A program made the position numbers and the translations under genes. 64,000 bases of DNA from CAWJMF01 sp963843945 (GTDB lineage Bacteria; Vulcanimicrobiota; Vulcanimicrobiia; Vulcanimicrobiales; Vulcanimicrobiaceae). Under the pieces are notes generated by a model. That model saw only the letters and a list, made by a program, of their open reading frames with translations. It made no database searches and was not told the origin of the DNA. This document shows, piece by piece, positions 25,168 through 33,244 of this stretch; positions within the stretch are counted from its first letter, which is position 1, and every line of letters starts with the position of its first letter. Location: NCBI GenBank assembly GCA_963843945.1, contig CAWJMF010000002.1:62001-126000 (forward strand), given 5' to 3'.

Positions 25168-26523
25168 CTATTTGAGGTTCTGGACCGTATAGTCGGTACG
25201 GGGCACGAGCTTCTCGCCGTTGATGGCGGCCGCCGCCTTGGTGCTGTCGGGGTTCGAGCAGCTCTCAGCCGCGTAGTCGCCGCCGACCGCCGAGGTGATT
25301 TCGAAGTACTCGTCGGGGCTGCGCCGTTTCTCCTTAGAAACGATCGTGCCGGTGAACGTCTCCTGCACCGCTTGGTGGTCGCACTCGCGCCAGTAGTTCG
25401 GTTGCTTCTTGCCGGCGTCGTAATGATGCCCCTCGAACGCTTTGATGATCGCGGCGGTGTCGGTCGTCCCGGCTGCCAGCATCCGGTCGATGATTTGCTG
25501 TCCGGAAATATAGCCAAGGTAGATCCGCCAGTTCATCGGGAAGCCCTTAGCGAGCGGCTTGAGCTTCTTGTAGATCTCGGCCGTACTCGCGCCGCCGGCT
25601 TCGGGCCCCCAGACGTAGCCCCATTGAGAGCCGACCAAGTCGTCCACGGGCATTCCGACCGCCACTTCGTTGCCGCAAAGGATCCCGCCGATCGCCATCT
25701 GCTTTTGCAAGCCGAGGCCGACTGCCGCCTTGGTGGCGTTCTGCGTATCCGGACCGTAGTTACAAAAGACCAGGACGTTCGCGTCAGTGTTACGCGCTCG
25801 AGTCATGTACGACGAGTAGTCGGTTTGACCGAGGGGATGCCGGTCGTTGCCGACTTCCGTGCCGCCCGCGGCTCGCAGGATCTTCGCTAGCCGGTCGTGC
25901 CCGTCGTTTCCAAAGGCGTAGTCCGCGGTGATGAAATACCATTTCTTGCCCTTTTTGACGAGCTGCGGACCCAAGGCATTGGCGAGCATCGCATTCGAGC
26001 AGGTTGCGCGGAAGCAAACCTTGTTAGCCTTCGCGCCGGTGATGTTCGTGTCGTGCGTTCCGATCGCGAGGTAGAAGACGCCGTTTTCCTCGGCCGTCGC
26101 CGAAACCGCCAAGCCGACGGCGGAGGAGAGGCAGCCGACCAGCACGTCGACTTTTTCTTGTGAGATCAGTCGCTTCGCCTCATTCGTGCCGATCGCGGGC
26201 TGGCTGGCGTCGTCCCCTTTGACGATGGCGAACTGGACGCGCGAATTCTTCTTGTTCGCCTCGGCCACGGCGAGTGCCAAGCCGGCTTGCTGTGAGTCGG
26301 AAGCGGAGGCGTAGACGCCCGAGAACCCGTCGATGTGGCCGATTTTAACGGTCACTCCGCCGCCGGCGGCGATGACGTCTCTCGGCGGTGCGAGCGGCGC
26401 CGCGCCGGCCGGCCGATTTTCGAGGAGCGGAAAACCGAGCACCGAGGCGCCGGCGATTCCGAGGGCGCCCGTCCGGCGCAAAAATTCCGTTCGCGAGACT
26501 TCCCGCTCTAGCTCGTCGCGCAT
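25168..26523 (-). CDS. ABC transporter substrate-binding protein (LivJ/AmiC fold), Tat-type signal
   Basis: A 451-residue periplasmic binding protein of the branched-chain amino acid/amide family. The N-terminus SRTEFLRRTGALGIAGASV is a twin-arginine export signal, and the mature part starts VKIGHIDGFSGVYASAS, with ADYAFGNDGHDRLAKIL and LGQTDYSSYM typical of the fold. No transporter genes adjoin it. The livHMGF operon at 13.8-17.3 kb lacks a binding protein, so this is a candidate partner (inference). GGAGGT nine bases before ATG 26523 supports the start. Confidence 0.9.
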   Translation of the reverse strand: MRDELEREVSRTEFLRRTGALGIAGASVLGFPLLENRPAGAAPLAPPRDVIAAGGGVTVKIGHIDGFSGVYASASDSQQAGLALAVAEANKKNSRVQFAIVKGDDASQPAIGTNEAKRLISQEKVDVLVGCLSSAVGLAVSATAEENGVFYLAIGTHDTNITGAKANKVCFRATCSNAMLANALGPQLVKKGKKWYFITADYAFGNDGHDRLAKILRAAGGTEVGNDRHPLGQTDYSSYMTRARNTDANVLVFCNYGPDTQNATKAAVGLGLQKQMAIGGILCGNEVAVGMPVDDLVGSQWGYVWGPEAGGASTAEIYKKLKPLAKGFPMNWRIYLGYISGQQIIDRMLAAGTTDTAAIIKAFEGHHYDAGKKQPNYWRECDHQAVQETFTGTIVSKEKRRSPDEYFEITSAVGGDYAAESCSNPDSTKAAAAINGEKLVPRTDYTVQNLK

Positions 26524-26618
26524 AAAGAAGAACCTCCAAAAAATGCAGGGGAGAACGTTTACTTCAGGGGTGATAGGCCTTCCGAGGCGACTTTCCTGTG
26601 ACTCGCGAAAGGCGCGTC

Positions 26619-27578
26619 ATGGCGACGGCCAAGATCGCGTTGCTGTTGCGCCTGCTGGCGGCGATCGACGAGGGTCGCTACGGCTTCGAGGAACTCAAGA
26701 CGCGCCTCGACGACGAGCATCCGCCCAGCACCCGGACGCTGCGGCGCTACCTCGCGACGCTGGCGGAGTCGGGCTTTCCGTGGCAGTACGACCGGGCCTC
26801 GGGCACGTACCGCTTCGAGTCGGGCTACTCGCTGCGGCGCCTCGAGTTGTCGGGCAACGAACTCTTCGGGCTGCTCGCGCTGCGGGGCATCGCGGCATCT
26901 CTCGGCGGGAACATCGGCGCCTCGATCGGTGAAGTCACCGAGAAACTGGCGCACGTTTCGGACCGCTCGGCGACGGCCCGGCCGGCCGTGCGCGTGCACC
27001 TGAGCGACCCGCAGCTCGATCCCGAGCGCGCGGCGATCTTCGAGCTGCTGCAGCGCGCGCAGCGCGAGCACCAGAGCGTGCGTTTCGAGTACGTCGACAA
27101 GAACGCGAAGCGCTCGACGCGGCACGTCGATCCCTACGGCTTCGTCGTCTCGGGGGGACGCATCTACGCGGTGACGCACGACCGGCTGCGCGGCGACCGG
27201 CGCGTTTTCGCCGTCGACGGCATCGCGAACGTGCGCCTCGCGCCGCAGCGCTTCAGCGTTCCCGATGACTTCGACATCGAGGCCTTCGCCGCGCGCTCGG
27301 TCAGCGGCATCATGCACGGCGACCGCGAAACGCGCGTCACCGTGCGCTTCTCGCCGCTCGTGGCGCGCGCCGCCAAGGCCGATCGCATCGTGCGCGAGCG
27401 GTCGATCGACGAAGCCCCGGGCGGCGAGGTGACGATCGTCTACACCGTCGCCGATGCCGCCGAGTTCGTGCGCTGGGTCTTGAAATTCGGCGCCGAGGCG
27501 GAGATCCTCGGGCCGCCCGAAGTGCGCGCGCTGGCGGCCGAGATCGCCTCGTCGGTCGCCGCGCTCTACGAAAGCTAA
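26619..27578 (+). CDS. WYL-domain transcriptional regulator
   Basis: A 319-residue regulator with an N-terminal winged helix (AIDEGRYGFEELKTRLDDEH followed by STRTLRRYLATLAESGFPW). A WYL domain from about residue 145 follows (VRFEYVDKNAKRSTRHVDPYG, GGRIYAVTHDRLRGDRRVF), plus the WCX C-terminal extension ending EVRALAAEIASSVAALY. WYL proteins sense ligands or nucleic acid and control stress, DNA damage or defence genes; no target is evident. ATG 26619 is preceded by AAAGG at 8 bases. It is divergent from the Tat binding protein and is followed by a strong hairpin. Confidence 0.9.
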   Translation: MATAKIALLLRLLAAIDEGRYGFEELKTRLDDEHPPSTRTLRRYLATLAESGFPWQYDRASGTYRFESGYSLRRLELSGNELFGLLALRGIAASLGGNIGASIGEVTEKLAHVSDRSATARPAVRVHLSDPQLDPERAAIFELLQRAQREHQSVRFEYVDKNAKRSTRHVDPYGFVVSGGRIYAVTHDRLRGDRRVFAVDGIANVRLAPQRFSVPDDFDIEAFAARSVSGIMHGDRETRVTVRFSPLVARAAKADRIVRERSIDEAPGGEVTIVYTVADAAEFVRWVLKFGAEAEILGPPEVRALAAEIASSVAALYES

Positions 27579-27611
27579 CGGGGCCTCCGCGATCGCTCGC
27601 GGAAGCCCCGT
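27578..27611 (+). terminator. Strong hairpin after WYL regulator
   Basis: The arm ACGGGGCCTCCGCGA pairs with TCGCGGAAGCCCCGT (one mismatch) around a TCGC loop, starting at the last base of the stop codon. TTTT follows nine bases later. It is likely a terminator. Confidence 0.7.
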
Positions 27612-27879
27612 CGACGTGTTTTCCGCGAGCGGCAGCGCGTACATCGATTGCTCGATTCGCATCTCTGTCGTTGGCGTTCTTCGGCCGGTTCCCGGATGTC
27701 CGCCGCGAAGCGGTGTTCCAAGGTGCGGCGACCGCGATGTCACGTTCATCGCACTTCATTGCTGAAGTGTTTTTATTCTAACCGGGCCGTTTTTTGGTTT
27801 CAAGAGCCGGCGAGCCCTACCCACAACGAATCCACAAGAAACTACGTTTATTCGCAGAAATCCACCGCGTACTCACAGG
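27612..27879. other. Non-coding gap between terminators and lipoprotein gene
   Basis: These are 268 bases with no convincing gene. The left part (27612-27750) is GC-rich; the right part after the 27752 terminator is unusually AT-rich for this genome (TTTTTTGG and similar runs) and is the likely promoter region for the lipoprotein gene at 27880. The stretch 27612-27774 could be a short terminated transcript, but no known RNA family is recognised. Confidence 0.35.
27752..27774 (+). terminator. Textbook Rho-independent terminator
   Basis: The perfect stem CACTTCA/TGAAGTG with a TTGC loop is followed at once by TTTTT. It points in the plus direction, but the nearest plus gene ends 174 bases earlier and already has its own hairpin. 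Confidence 0.75.
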
Positions 27880-28416
27880 ATGGAGCGCTCGTTGCACGTC
27901 TTTCTCGGATCGATCCGGCGCTATTTCGGGCTCGTTTTGGCGCTGATTTGGCCGCTTGGAGCCTGCACCGGCTTGGCCGCGGCCGACGTGCCCAGCGGCC
28001 AACCGATCGACGGGATCCGCTGCGATCAGATGGAGGGCGCGGTCTTTCACATCCACCAGCACCTCGCGCTCTACGACCGCGGAAAACCTGTAGCCGTGCC
28101 GAGCGACGTGGGCCGCCCGGTCTTAGCGCAGTGCCTCTACTGGCTGCATACGCATACGCCGGATGGGATCATCCATATCGAGTCGCCCATCTTCCGCAGT
28201 TTCACGCTCGGGCAATTCTTCGACATCTGGGGACAGCCGCTCTCACCTTCGGTTGCGGGTCCGGTGCGAGCCAAAGGCAAGCTTACGATATTCGTCGACG
28301 GCGAGCCGTATCACGGAAACCCGCGCACGATCGAGCTCGCGCAACACACCGACATTGTGATCGAGAACGCGCCGCCGGTCGTAAAGCCGGCGCCCGTCGA
28401 TTGGCGCGGTCAGTAG
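27880..28416 (+). CDS. Conserved hypothetical lipoprotein, His-rich
   Basis: A 178-residue exported protein. The signal region LVLALIWPLGAC ends in a lipobox-like LGAC (Cys near residue 29). The mature part has VFHIHQHLALYDRGK, a single Cys, then CLYWLHTHTPDGIIHIESP, FTLGQFFDIWGQP and KLTIFVDGEPY. The His clusters (HIHQH, HTHTPDGIIH) suggest metal or ligand binding, but I do not recognise a characterised family. The gene lies nine bases before a small DUF1648 membrane protein in the same direction. The start ATG 27880 lacks a clear ribosome-binding site. Confidence 0.75.
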   Translation: MERSLHVFLGSIRRYFGLVLALIWPLGACTGLAAADVPSGQPIDGIRCDQMEGAVFHIHQHLALYDRGKPVAVPSDVGRPVLAQCLYWLHTHTPDGIIHIESPIFRSFTLGQFFDIWGQPLSPSVAGPVRAKGKLTIFVDGEPYHGNPRTIELAQHTDIVIENAPPVVKPAPVDWRGQ

Positions 28417-28425
28417 GCTCGGCGG

Positions 28426-28899
28426 GTGTTGCGCTCGACGCTAACGGGGCTAGCCTTCGCGGTCCTAGCCTTTACTTGGGCGGTCGGACTTACGAACTAC
28501 GCTGCGCTGCCGGCGACGATCCCGACACACTTCGATCTCTCCGGCGCGCCGAACGGTTACGGTTCGAAGTTCGCCGTGCTCATCGTTCCGGCGTTTGCCG
28601 CGGTACTCTTTAGCGTGCTTGCGCTGACGCAACGGATGAATCCGCGCTGGTACAGCTATCCCTTCACGATTCGAGCCGATGCGCTGCCGTTCGCGTTCGA
28701 GTATACGCGCACCCTGATTGCGAGCACCAACGTCCTCGCCATGGCAGTCTTTGCGATCCTCGAAGTCGCGCTGGTGCGAGGAGCAGCGGAGAACCACCTG
28801 AGCGACATCCTCGCCCTCAACTGGGTCGTCCTCGGCATCGGCCTGGCCGGATTTTGCGCATACGTCGCGGCGCTCGTACCGTTCCGGGCGCGAGGCTGA
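28426..28899 (+). CDS. DUF1648-domain membrane protein
   Basis: A 157-residue protein with four likely membrane segments. The first segment is followed by ALPATIPTHFDLSGAPNGYGSK, the DUF1648 motif (LPxxIPxHFxxxGxPN), also found in SdpI-like immunity proteins. The rest, LIVPAFAAVLFSVLALTQ and LNWVVLGIGLAGFCAYVAAL, is hydrophobic. The function is unknown. GTG 28426 is the start used. It is probably co-transcribed with the His-rich lipoprotein and converges on the second liv operon. Confidence 0.78.
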   Translation: MLRSTLTGLAFAVLAFTWAVGLTNYAALPATIPTHFDLSGAPNGYGSKFAVLIVPAFAAVLFSVLALTQRMNPRWYSYPFTIRADALPFAFEYTRTLIASTNVLAMAVFAILEVALVRGAAENHLSDILALNWVVLGIGLAGFCAYVAALVPFRARG

Positions 28900-28910
28900 G
28901 GCCGCGCCGA

Positions 28911-29631
28911 CTACGTTTCTTCGGCTCCCCCAAGATACGCCGCCGTGATTTCGTCCCGGCCGAGAAGTTCCGCGCCCGTTCCCTGCATCGCGATCGCGCC
29001 CCGTTCGAGAACGTAGGCGTAGTCTGCGAGAGCCAGGGCTTTGCGGGCGTTTTGCTCGACGAGCAGAATCGACGTCCCGCGTGCGCGCTCTTCGGCGACG
29101 ATCGCAAAAATCTGATCGACGAGTTTGGGCGCGAGACCCATCGAGGGTTCGTCGAGGAGCAGAGCTTTCGGGATGCGTGATCAGCGCGCGGCCGAGCGCG
29201 AGCATTTGCTGCTCGCCGCCGGAGAGCGAGCCGGCCGGAACCGAGCGGCGCTTGCCGAGAATCGGAAAGCGCTCGTAGAGTGCGGCGATTTCGGCTTTGC
29301 GATCGAGATCGGGGCGAATCTCGCTTGCGACCAGCAGATTTTCTTCGACGCTCAATTGCGCGAGCATACGGCGGCCTTCGGGAACGTGGGCTAATCCGGC
29401 GCGGACGACGTCGTGCGAGGCGGCGCGGGTGATGTCGCGCCCGTCGAAGCGGATTGCGCCTTGCGCGACCGGCAACAGGCGCGAAAGCGTCATCAGCAGC
29501 GTCGTCTTACCGGCGCCGTTGGCGCCGACGATCGCGCAGAGCGTGTGGGCTTCGAGCGCGAGCGAAACGCCGTGCAAGACCTCGATCCGGCCGTAGCCCG
29601 CGTGGAGGTTCTCGACTTCGAGCAGCGCCAT
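28911..29631 (-). pseudogene. livF: LivF (second liv system), interrupted by a +1 frameshift
   Basis: The N-terminal two-thirds reads cleanly from ATG 29631: Walker A GANGAGKTT and signature LSGGEQQMLALGRALITHP. Just after HP the frame breaks. The rest (KALLLDEPSMGLAP, LLVEQNARKALALADYAYV, to the stop at 28911) continues in another frame. The span is 721 bases, 1 more than a multiple of 3; the extra base is at about 29169 (CCC-G-AAA-GCT on the coding strand). All motifs on both sides are intact, so a single-base insertion, either a recent mutation or an assembly error, is the simplest cause. The start overlaps the livG2 stop (ATGA). Confidence 0.85.
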
Positions 29632-30335
29632 CAGCCGAGGTAGGCCTCGACGACGGCCGGGTTGCGCTTGATCTCGGCGGGGGTGCCTTCGGCGATGCGC
29701 TCGCCGAAGTTCAACACGACGACGCGGTCGCACACCGCCGTCACCAGCGACATGTCGTGCTCGACCAGTAAGACGCCGGCGCCCGCGCTCGCCGCGCCGC
29801 GGATCACCGCGCGCAGTTCGGCGGTCTCGCGCGGGTTGAGGCCTGCGGCGGGTTCGTCGAGCAACAGCAGCTCCGGTTCGCCGGCGCGCGCGCGGGCGAT
29901 CTCGAGACGGCGCTGCTCGCCGTAGGGGAGCGCTCCCGCACGCCGGCGGAGGTCGGGAACGTCGAGGGCGGCTTGCTCGAGCAAGGCGCGAATCGCGCCG
30001 TCGTCGAGCCGTCCGCGCCGCCGGAAGGCCCCGGCGCGCACGTTCTCCGCGATGGAGAGCGCGCCGAAGAGCCGGATGTTCTGATAGGTTCGCGCCACCC
30101 CGGCGCGCGCGATGCGATAGGCCGCGAGGCGCTCGAGCCGCACCGTGCCGAGGCGGATCGCGCCGCTGCGCGCCCGCACGATCCCGGTGACCGCGTTGAT
30201 GAGCGACGTTTTGCCGGCGCCGTTGGGCCCGATCAACCCGACGACGCTCCCGCCGGGGACGCGCAGATCGACGCCGTCCAGCGCGCGCACGCCGCCGTAT
30301 TGCACCGTCAGCGACTCGACCACGAGCTCGCTCAC
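29631..30335 (-). CDS. livG: ABC transporter ATP-binding protein LivG (second liv system)
   Basis: A 234-residue ABC ATPase. It has Walker A GPNGAGKTSLINAVTG, signature LPYGEQRRLEIARARA (slightly divergent), Walker B LLLLDEPAAGLNP and LLVEHDMSLVTAV. The GTG start overlaps the LivM stop and its own stop overlaps LivF. It differs clearly from the LivG at 14.6 kb, so this is not a recent duplication. The Q-loop region ARTYQNIRLFGALSIAENV is standard for LivG. Confidence 0.92.
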   Translation of the reverse strand: MSELVVESLTVQYGGVRALDGVDLRVPGGSVVGLIGPNGAGKTSLINAVTGIVRARSGAIRLGTVRLERLAAYRIARAGVARTYQNIRLFGALSIAENVRAGAFRRRGRLDDGAIRALLEQAALDVPDLRRRAGALPYGEQRRLEIARARAGEPELLLLDEPAAGLNPRETAELRAVIRGAASAGAGVLLVEHDMSLVTAVCDRVVVLNFGERIAEGTPAEIKRNPAVVEAYLG

Positions 30336-31156
30336 GTTCGCCGCTTCCAGAGCCCCGACAGGCCGTCGGGCGCGAACAGGACGATCGCGAGCAAGATCGC
30401 GCCGCTCGATACGTCGCGGAAATCGTGCAGAAAGCGCACGAGTTCGGGCAGGATCGTGAGCAGCAGCGCGCCGAGTGCGGCACCGATCGAACTGGTGACG
30501 CCGCCGATCACGCACGCCACCAAAATCTGTTCCATCCGCGAGAAGCCGAAGTCGCCGGGCGTGATGAAGAAGTTCGAGTGCGCGTAAAGCGCCCCGGCCA
30601 GTCCGGCGACGAACGCACCGGCGACGAGCGTGGCGAGGCGCACCCGCGCCGTATCGATGCCGACGCCGCGCGCGGCGCTTTCGTCCTCGCGCGTCGCGGC
30701 AACGGCGAGCGCCGCTTTCGAGTTGCGCACCGCGTAGAGCACGAGCCCGGTCGCGGCGAGGGTCCCGTAGATCAGCCAGGTGTTCGCGTCGCTCGGGATG
30801 TTCGAGAAGCCCTCGGCTCCGCCGGTCGCCGGCAGGTTGACCTCGACGATCTGCGCGATCTCGCCGAAGCCGATCGTCGCGATCGCCAGGAACACGCCAC
30901 GCAGGCGTCCGATGGGCCAGGCCAGCAGCGCGGCGGCGAGCGAGGCCACGAGCGCTCCGGCTAACGCCGCGAGCCACACGTTCCACCCGTAGCTGACCGC
31001 GCCGATCGCGCTGACGTAGGCCGCGATGCCCATGAAAGCCGCCTGGGCCAGGGCCAGCTGCCCCGCCCGCAGCGAGATCGAGAGTGAGACCGCGAGCAGC
31101 GCGTTGATGCCGATCTCGTCGAAGAGTTTCGAATGCGAGGCGAGGAAAGCGAGCAC
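30332..31156 (-). CDS. livM: ABC permease LivM (second liv system)
   Basis: A 274-residue permease, shorter than the first LivM because it lacks the N-terminal membrane segment and the basic C-terminal tail. It shows LALAQAAFMGIAAYVSAIGA, the coupling loop AATREDESAARGVGIDTARV and ACVIGGVTSSIGAALGALLL. GTG 31156 is the start. The stop overlaps the LivG2 start. Gly/Ala-rich membrane helices predominate. Confidence 0.88.
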   Translation of the reverse strand: MLAFLASHSKLFDEIGINALLAVSLSISLRAGQLALAQAAFMGIAAYVSAIGAVSYGWNVWLAALAGALVASLAAALLAWPIGRLRGVFLAIATIGFGEIAQIVEVNLPATGGAEGFSNIPSDANTWLIYGTLAATGLVLYAVRNSKAALAVAATREDESAARGVGIDTARVRLATLVAGAFVAGLAGALYAHSNFFITPGDFGFSRMEQILVACVIGGVTSSIGAALGALLLTILPELVRFLHDFRDVSSGAILLAIVLFAPDGLSGLWKRRT

Positions 31157-31165
31157 GCCGGCGCG

Positions 31166-32044
31166 TCAGGCCGTTCGCAGCGCGCGCTTGCCGAGGAGCC
31201 CCGTCGGACGGATGACGAGGATCAAGAACATCACGCCGAACGCGATCGCGTCGCGGTAACTCGACGAAATATACGCGACCGACAACGTCTCGACGATGCC
31301 GAGGATCAGCGCACCGATGACGGCGCCCGTGATGCTGCCCATTCCGCCGAGCACGATGATGGCGAGCCCTTTGAGCTCGATGCTCGAGCCCATCTGCAAG
31401 CTGACGCTATTATATTGCAGGCCGATCAAGACCCCGGCGGCGCCGCCGAGTCCCGACGCGATGAAGAAGGTCAGCGCGATCGTTCGCTCCAGGTCGATTC
31501 CCAGCAGGGCCGCCGCGACGCGGTCGTCCGCGACGGCGCGAATATTCCGGCCGAGCGCCGTCGAGCGCATCGTGAAACTCAGCAGCAGCATCAACCCCAA
31601 AGCGACGCCGAGGATGGTGAGGTCGAGCGCTCCGAAGGTGAGCGGCCCGGCGTGAAAGCGCTTGGCGAAGAGCGCGCTATTGGGAAACTGCTGTTCGTCG
31701 GGACCGTAGAGGCCGCGCAGCACGCCGCCGATGATGATCGCGACGCCGATGCTCGAAATCAGCGGTACGAGTGTGCCCGCTTTGCGCCGGCGCAGCGGGG
31801 CGAAGGCCACGCGGTCGAGCAAGACCCCGAGCAGCCCCGCGATCACGACTGCGACGAGAAAGGCGAGCGGGAGCGGCAAGTGCGCGCCGATCAAGCTGAG
31901 CGCGGCGAAGGCGGCCGCGGTAAAGATCGCCGCGTGGGCCAGATTGAGGATATCGAGCACGCCGAAGACGAGCGTGTAGCCGATCGCGAAGAGCGCGTAT
32001 ACCGCTCCGACGAAGACGCCGTTCGCGATCTGCTGCGCGAGCAA
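31166..32044 (-). CDS. livH: ABC permease LivH (second liv system)
   Basis: A 292-residue permease with about eight membrane segments. It has ALFAIGYTLVFGVLDILNLAH near the N-terminus (the LivH channel motif), the loop VADDRVAAALLGIDLERTIA, and VLGGMGSITGAVIGALILGI. It starts with a TTG at 32044, one base after the binding-protein stop. There are nine bases between its stop and LivM2. Confidence 0.88.
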   Translation of the reverse strand: MLAQQIANGVFVGAVYALFAIGYTLVFGVLDILNLAHAAIFTAAAFAALSLIGAHLPLPLAFLVAVVIAGLLGVLLDRVAFAPLRRRKAGTLVPLISSIGVAIIIGGVLRGLYGPDEQQFPNSALFAKRFHAGPLTFGALDLTILGVALGLMLLLSFTMRSTALGRNIRAVADDRVAAALLGIDLERTIALTFFIASGLGGAAGVLIGLQYNSVSLQMGSSIELKGLAIIVLGGMGSITGAVIGALILGIVETLSVAYISSSYRDAIAFGVMFLILVIRPTGLLGKRALRTA

Positions 32045-32045
32045 A

Positions 32046-33173
32046 CTACTTCAGGTACGCAAACTTGCCGCCGGAGACTTGCAGGATCGCGCTCGCCGCG
32101 CGCACGTCGCGCGAGGGATAGAACGCGACCGGTCCGAGGACCGTCTGCACGACCGGCAGCTTCTTGAAGGCGGCGCACATCGCGTCCGAGGTGGTGGCGC
32201 CGTCTTTGACCGTTTGCGCGACGATTTGGGCCGCGGCGTAGGCTTGCGCCGCGAACTGATCCGGGCCGCTGCCGTACTTCGCCGTATAGCGCTGCACGAA
32301 GGCGCGGTTGCCGGTGTAATTGTTGCCGAGGTAGTAGGCTGCGCCGACCACGACGCCTTCGGCGGCCGGTCCGGCGTTGCTGATGAACTTCGGCGAGTTG
32401 AGCCCGTTGCCGCCGATGAGGTGCGCCTTGATTCCGCTTTGGCGCGCCTGCACGACGATCTTTACCGCCTCGTCGAGCAGCGCCCCGACGACGACGAGAT
32501 CCGGTTTCGCCGCGCCGATCTTGGTGAGCTGCGCTTTGAAATCGACGTCGCCTTTGTGGTAGGTCTCGACGTCGACGATCTGGACGCCGTTTTTCTCGAG
32601 CGCGGAGCGGAAGATGTCGTAGTCGGACTTGGTGAACTGATCGTCGTCGCCGTAGATGATCGCCGCAGTCTTTACTTTCCAAAGCTTCACGACGCGTGCG
32701 ACCGCCTCGGGCACGACTTGATCTTCGGCCAAGGCGTCGCGGAAGACGCAGGGCCCCATCGTGGTGATGCCGCCGGCGGTGTTGGACGTGGCCAGGATCG
32801 TCAAGTTGGCCTTCACCGCGAGCGGATCGGCCTTCTTCGCTTCGGACGAGAGCGTCGGTCCGATCAAGAGCGCCGACCCGTCGCTGGAAAAGCGTTGCGT
32901 CAGGTTGACGACTTGGCCCGCGTCGCTGGCCGAGTCTTGCACGTCGAAGGTGAGGTTGGCGCCGCCGGCGTCGATGCGGCCGGCTTTGAGGTCTTCGGCG
33001 ACGAGGTCGAAGGCGTTCTTTTGCGACGTTCCGTAGGCGCCGGCCGAACCTGTGACGTCGGCGATCACGCCGACCTTGACGCTCTTGCCGGCGGCCGGAC
33101 CGTTTGCAGCGAACGCGACGGCGACGCTCGACGTGAAGAGAAGCGCCGCGGCGACGGCGGATTGAACGCGCAT
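32046..33173 (-). CDS. livJ: ABC transporter substrate-binding protein LivJ (second liv system)
   Basis: A 375-residue periplasmic binding protein with a Sec signal peptide (AVAAALLFTSSVAVAFAANG). The mature domain runs VKVGVIADVTGSAGAYGTSQ, LIGPTLSSEAKKADPLA (ligand loop), IYGDDDQFTKSDYDIFRSAL and YGSGPDQFAAQAYAAAQIVA. It is the first gene of a complete leftward livJHMGF operon. GGAGGA five bases before ATG 33173 supports the start. The ligand (branched amino acid, amide or aromatic acid) is not determinable. Confidence 0.92.
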   Translation of the reverse strand: MRVQSAVAAALLFTSSVAVAFAANGPAAGKSVKVGVIADVTGSAGAYGTSQKNAFDLVAEDLKAGRIDAGGANLTFDVQDSASDAGQVVNLTQRFSSDGSALLIGPTLSSEAKKADPLAVKANLTILATSNTAGGITTMGPCVFRDALAEDQVVPEAVARVVKLWKVKTAAIIYGDDDQFTKSDYDIFRSALEKNGVQIVDVETYHKGDVDFKAQLTKIGAAKPDLVVVGALLDEAVKIVVQARQSGIKAHLIGGNGLNSPKFISNAGPAAEGVVVGAAYYLGNNYTGNRAFVQRYTAKYGSGPDQFAAQAYAAAQIVAQTVKDGATTSDAMCAAFKKLPVVQTVLGPVAFYPSRDVRAASAILQVSGGKFAYLK

Positions 33174-33244
33174 CAGTTCCTCCGATTCTCGAAATCGATC
33201 TTTGATTAGCAGGCGCGTTAGACGCGCCGGGCGGCGCTCCCCCT

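Noticed and set aside
28911..29631. Programmed frameshifting in livF2
   Set aside because: The shift needed is +1 after a C run with no stop codon or stimulatory element in register; insertion error or mutation is simpler.
31133..32167. Plus-strand 344-codon frame across livH2
   Set aside because: Charged low-complexity translation, no motifs, opposite a clear permease.
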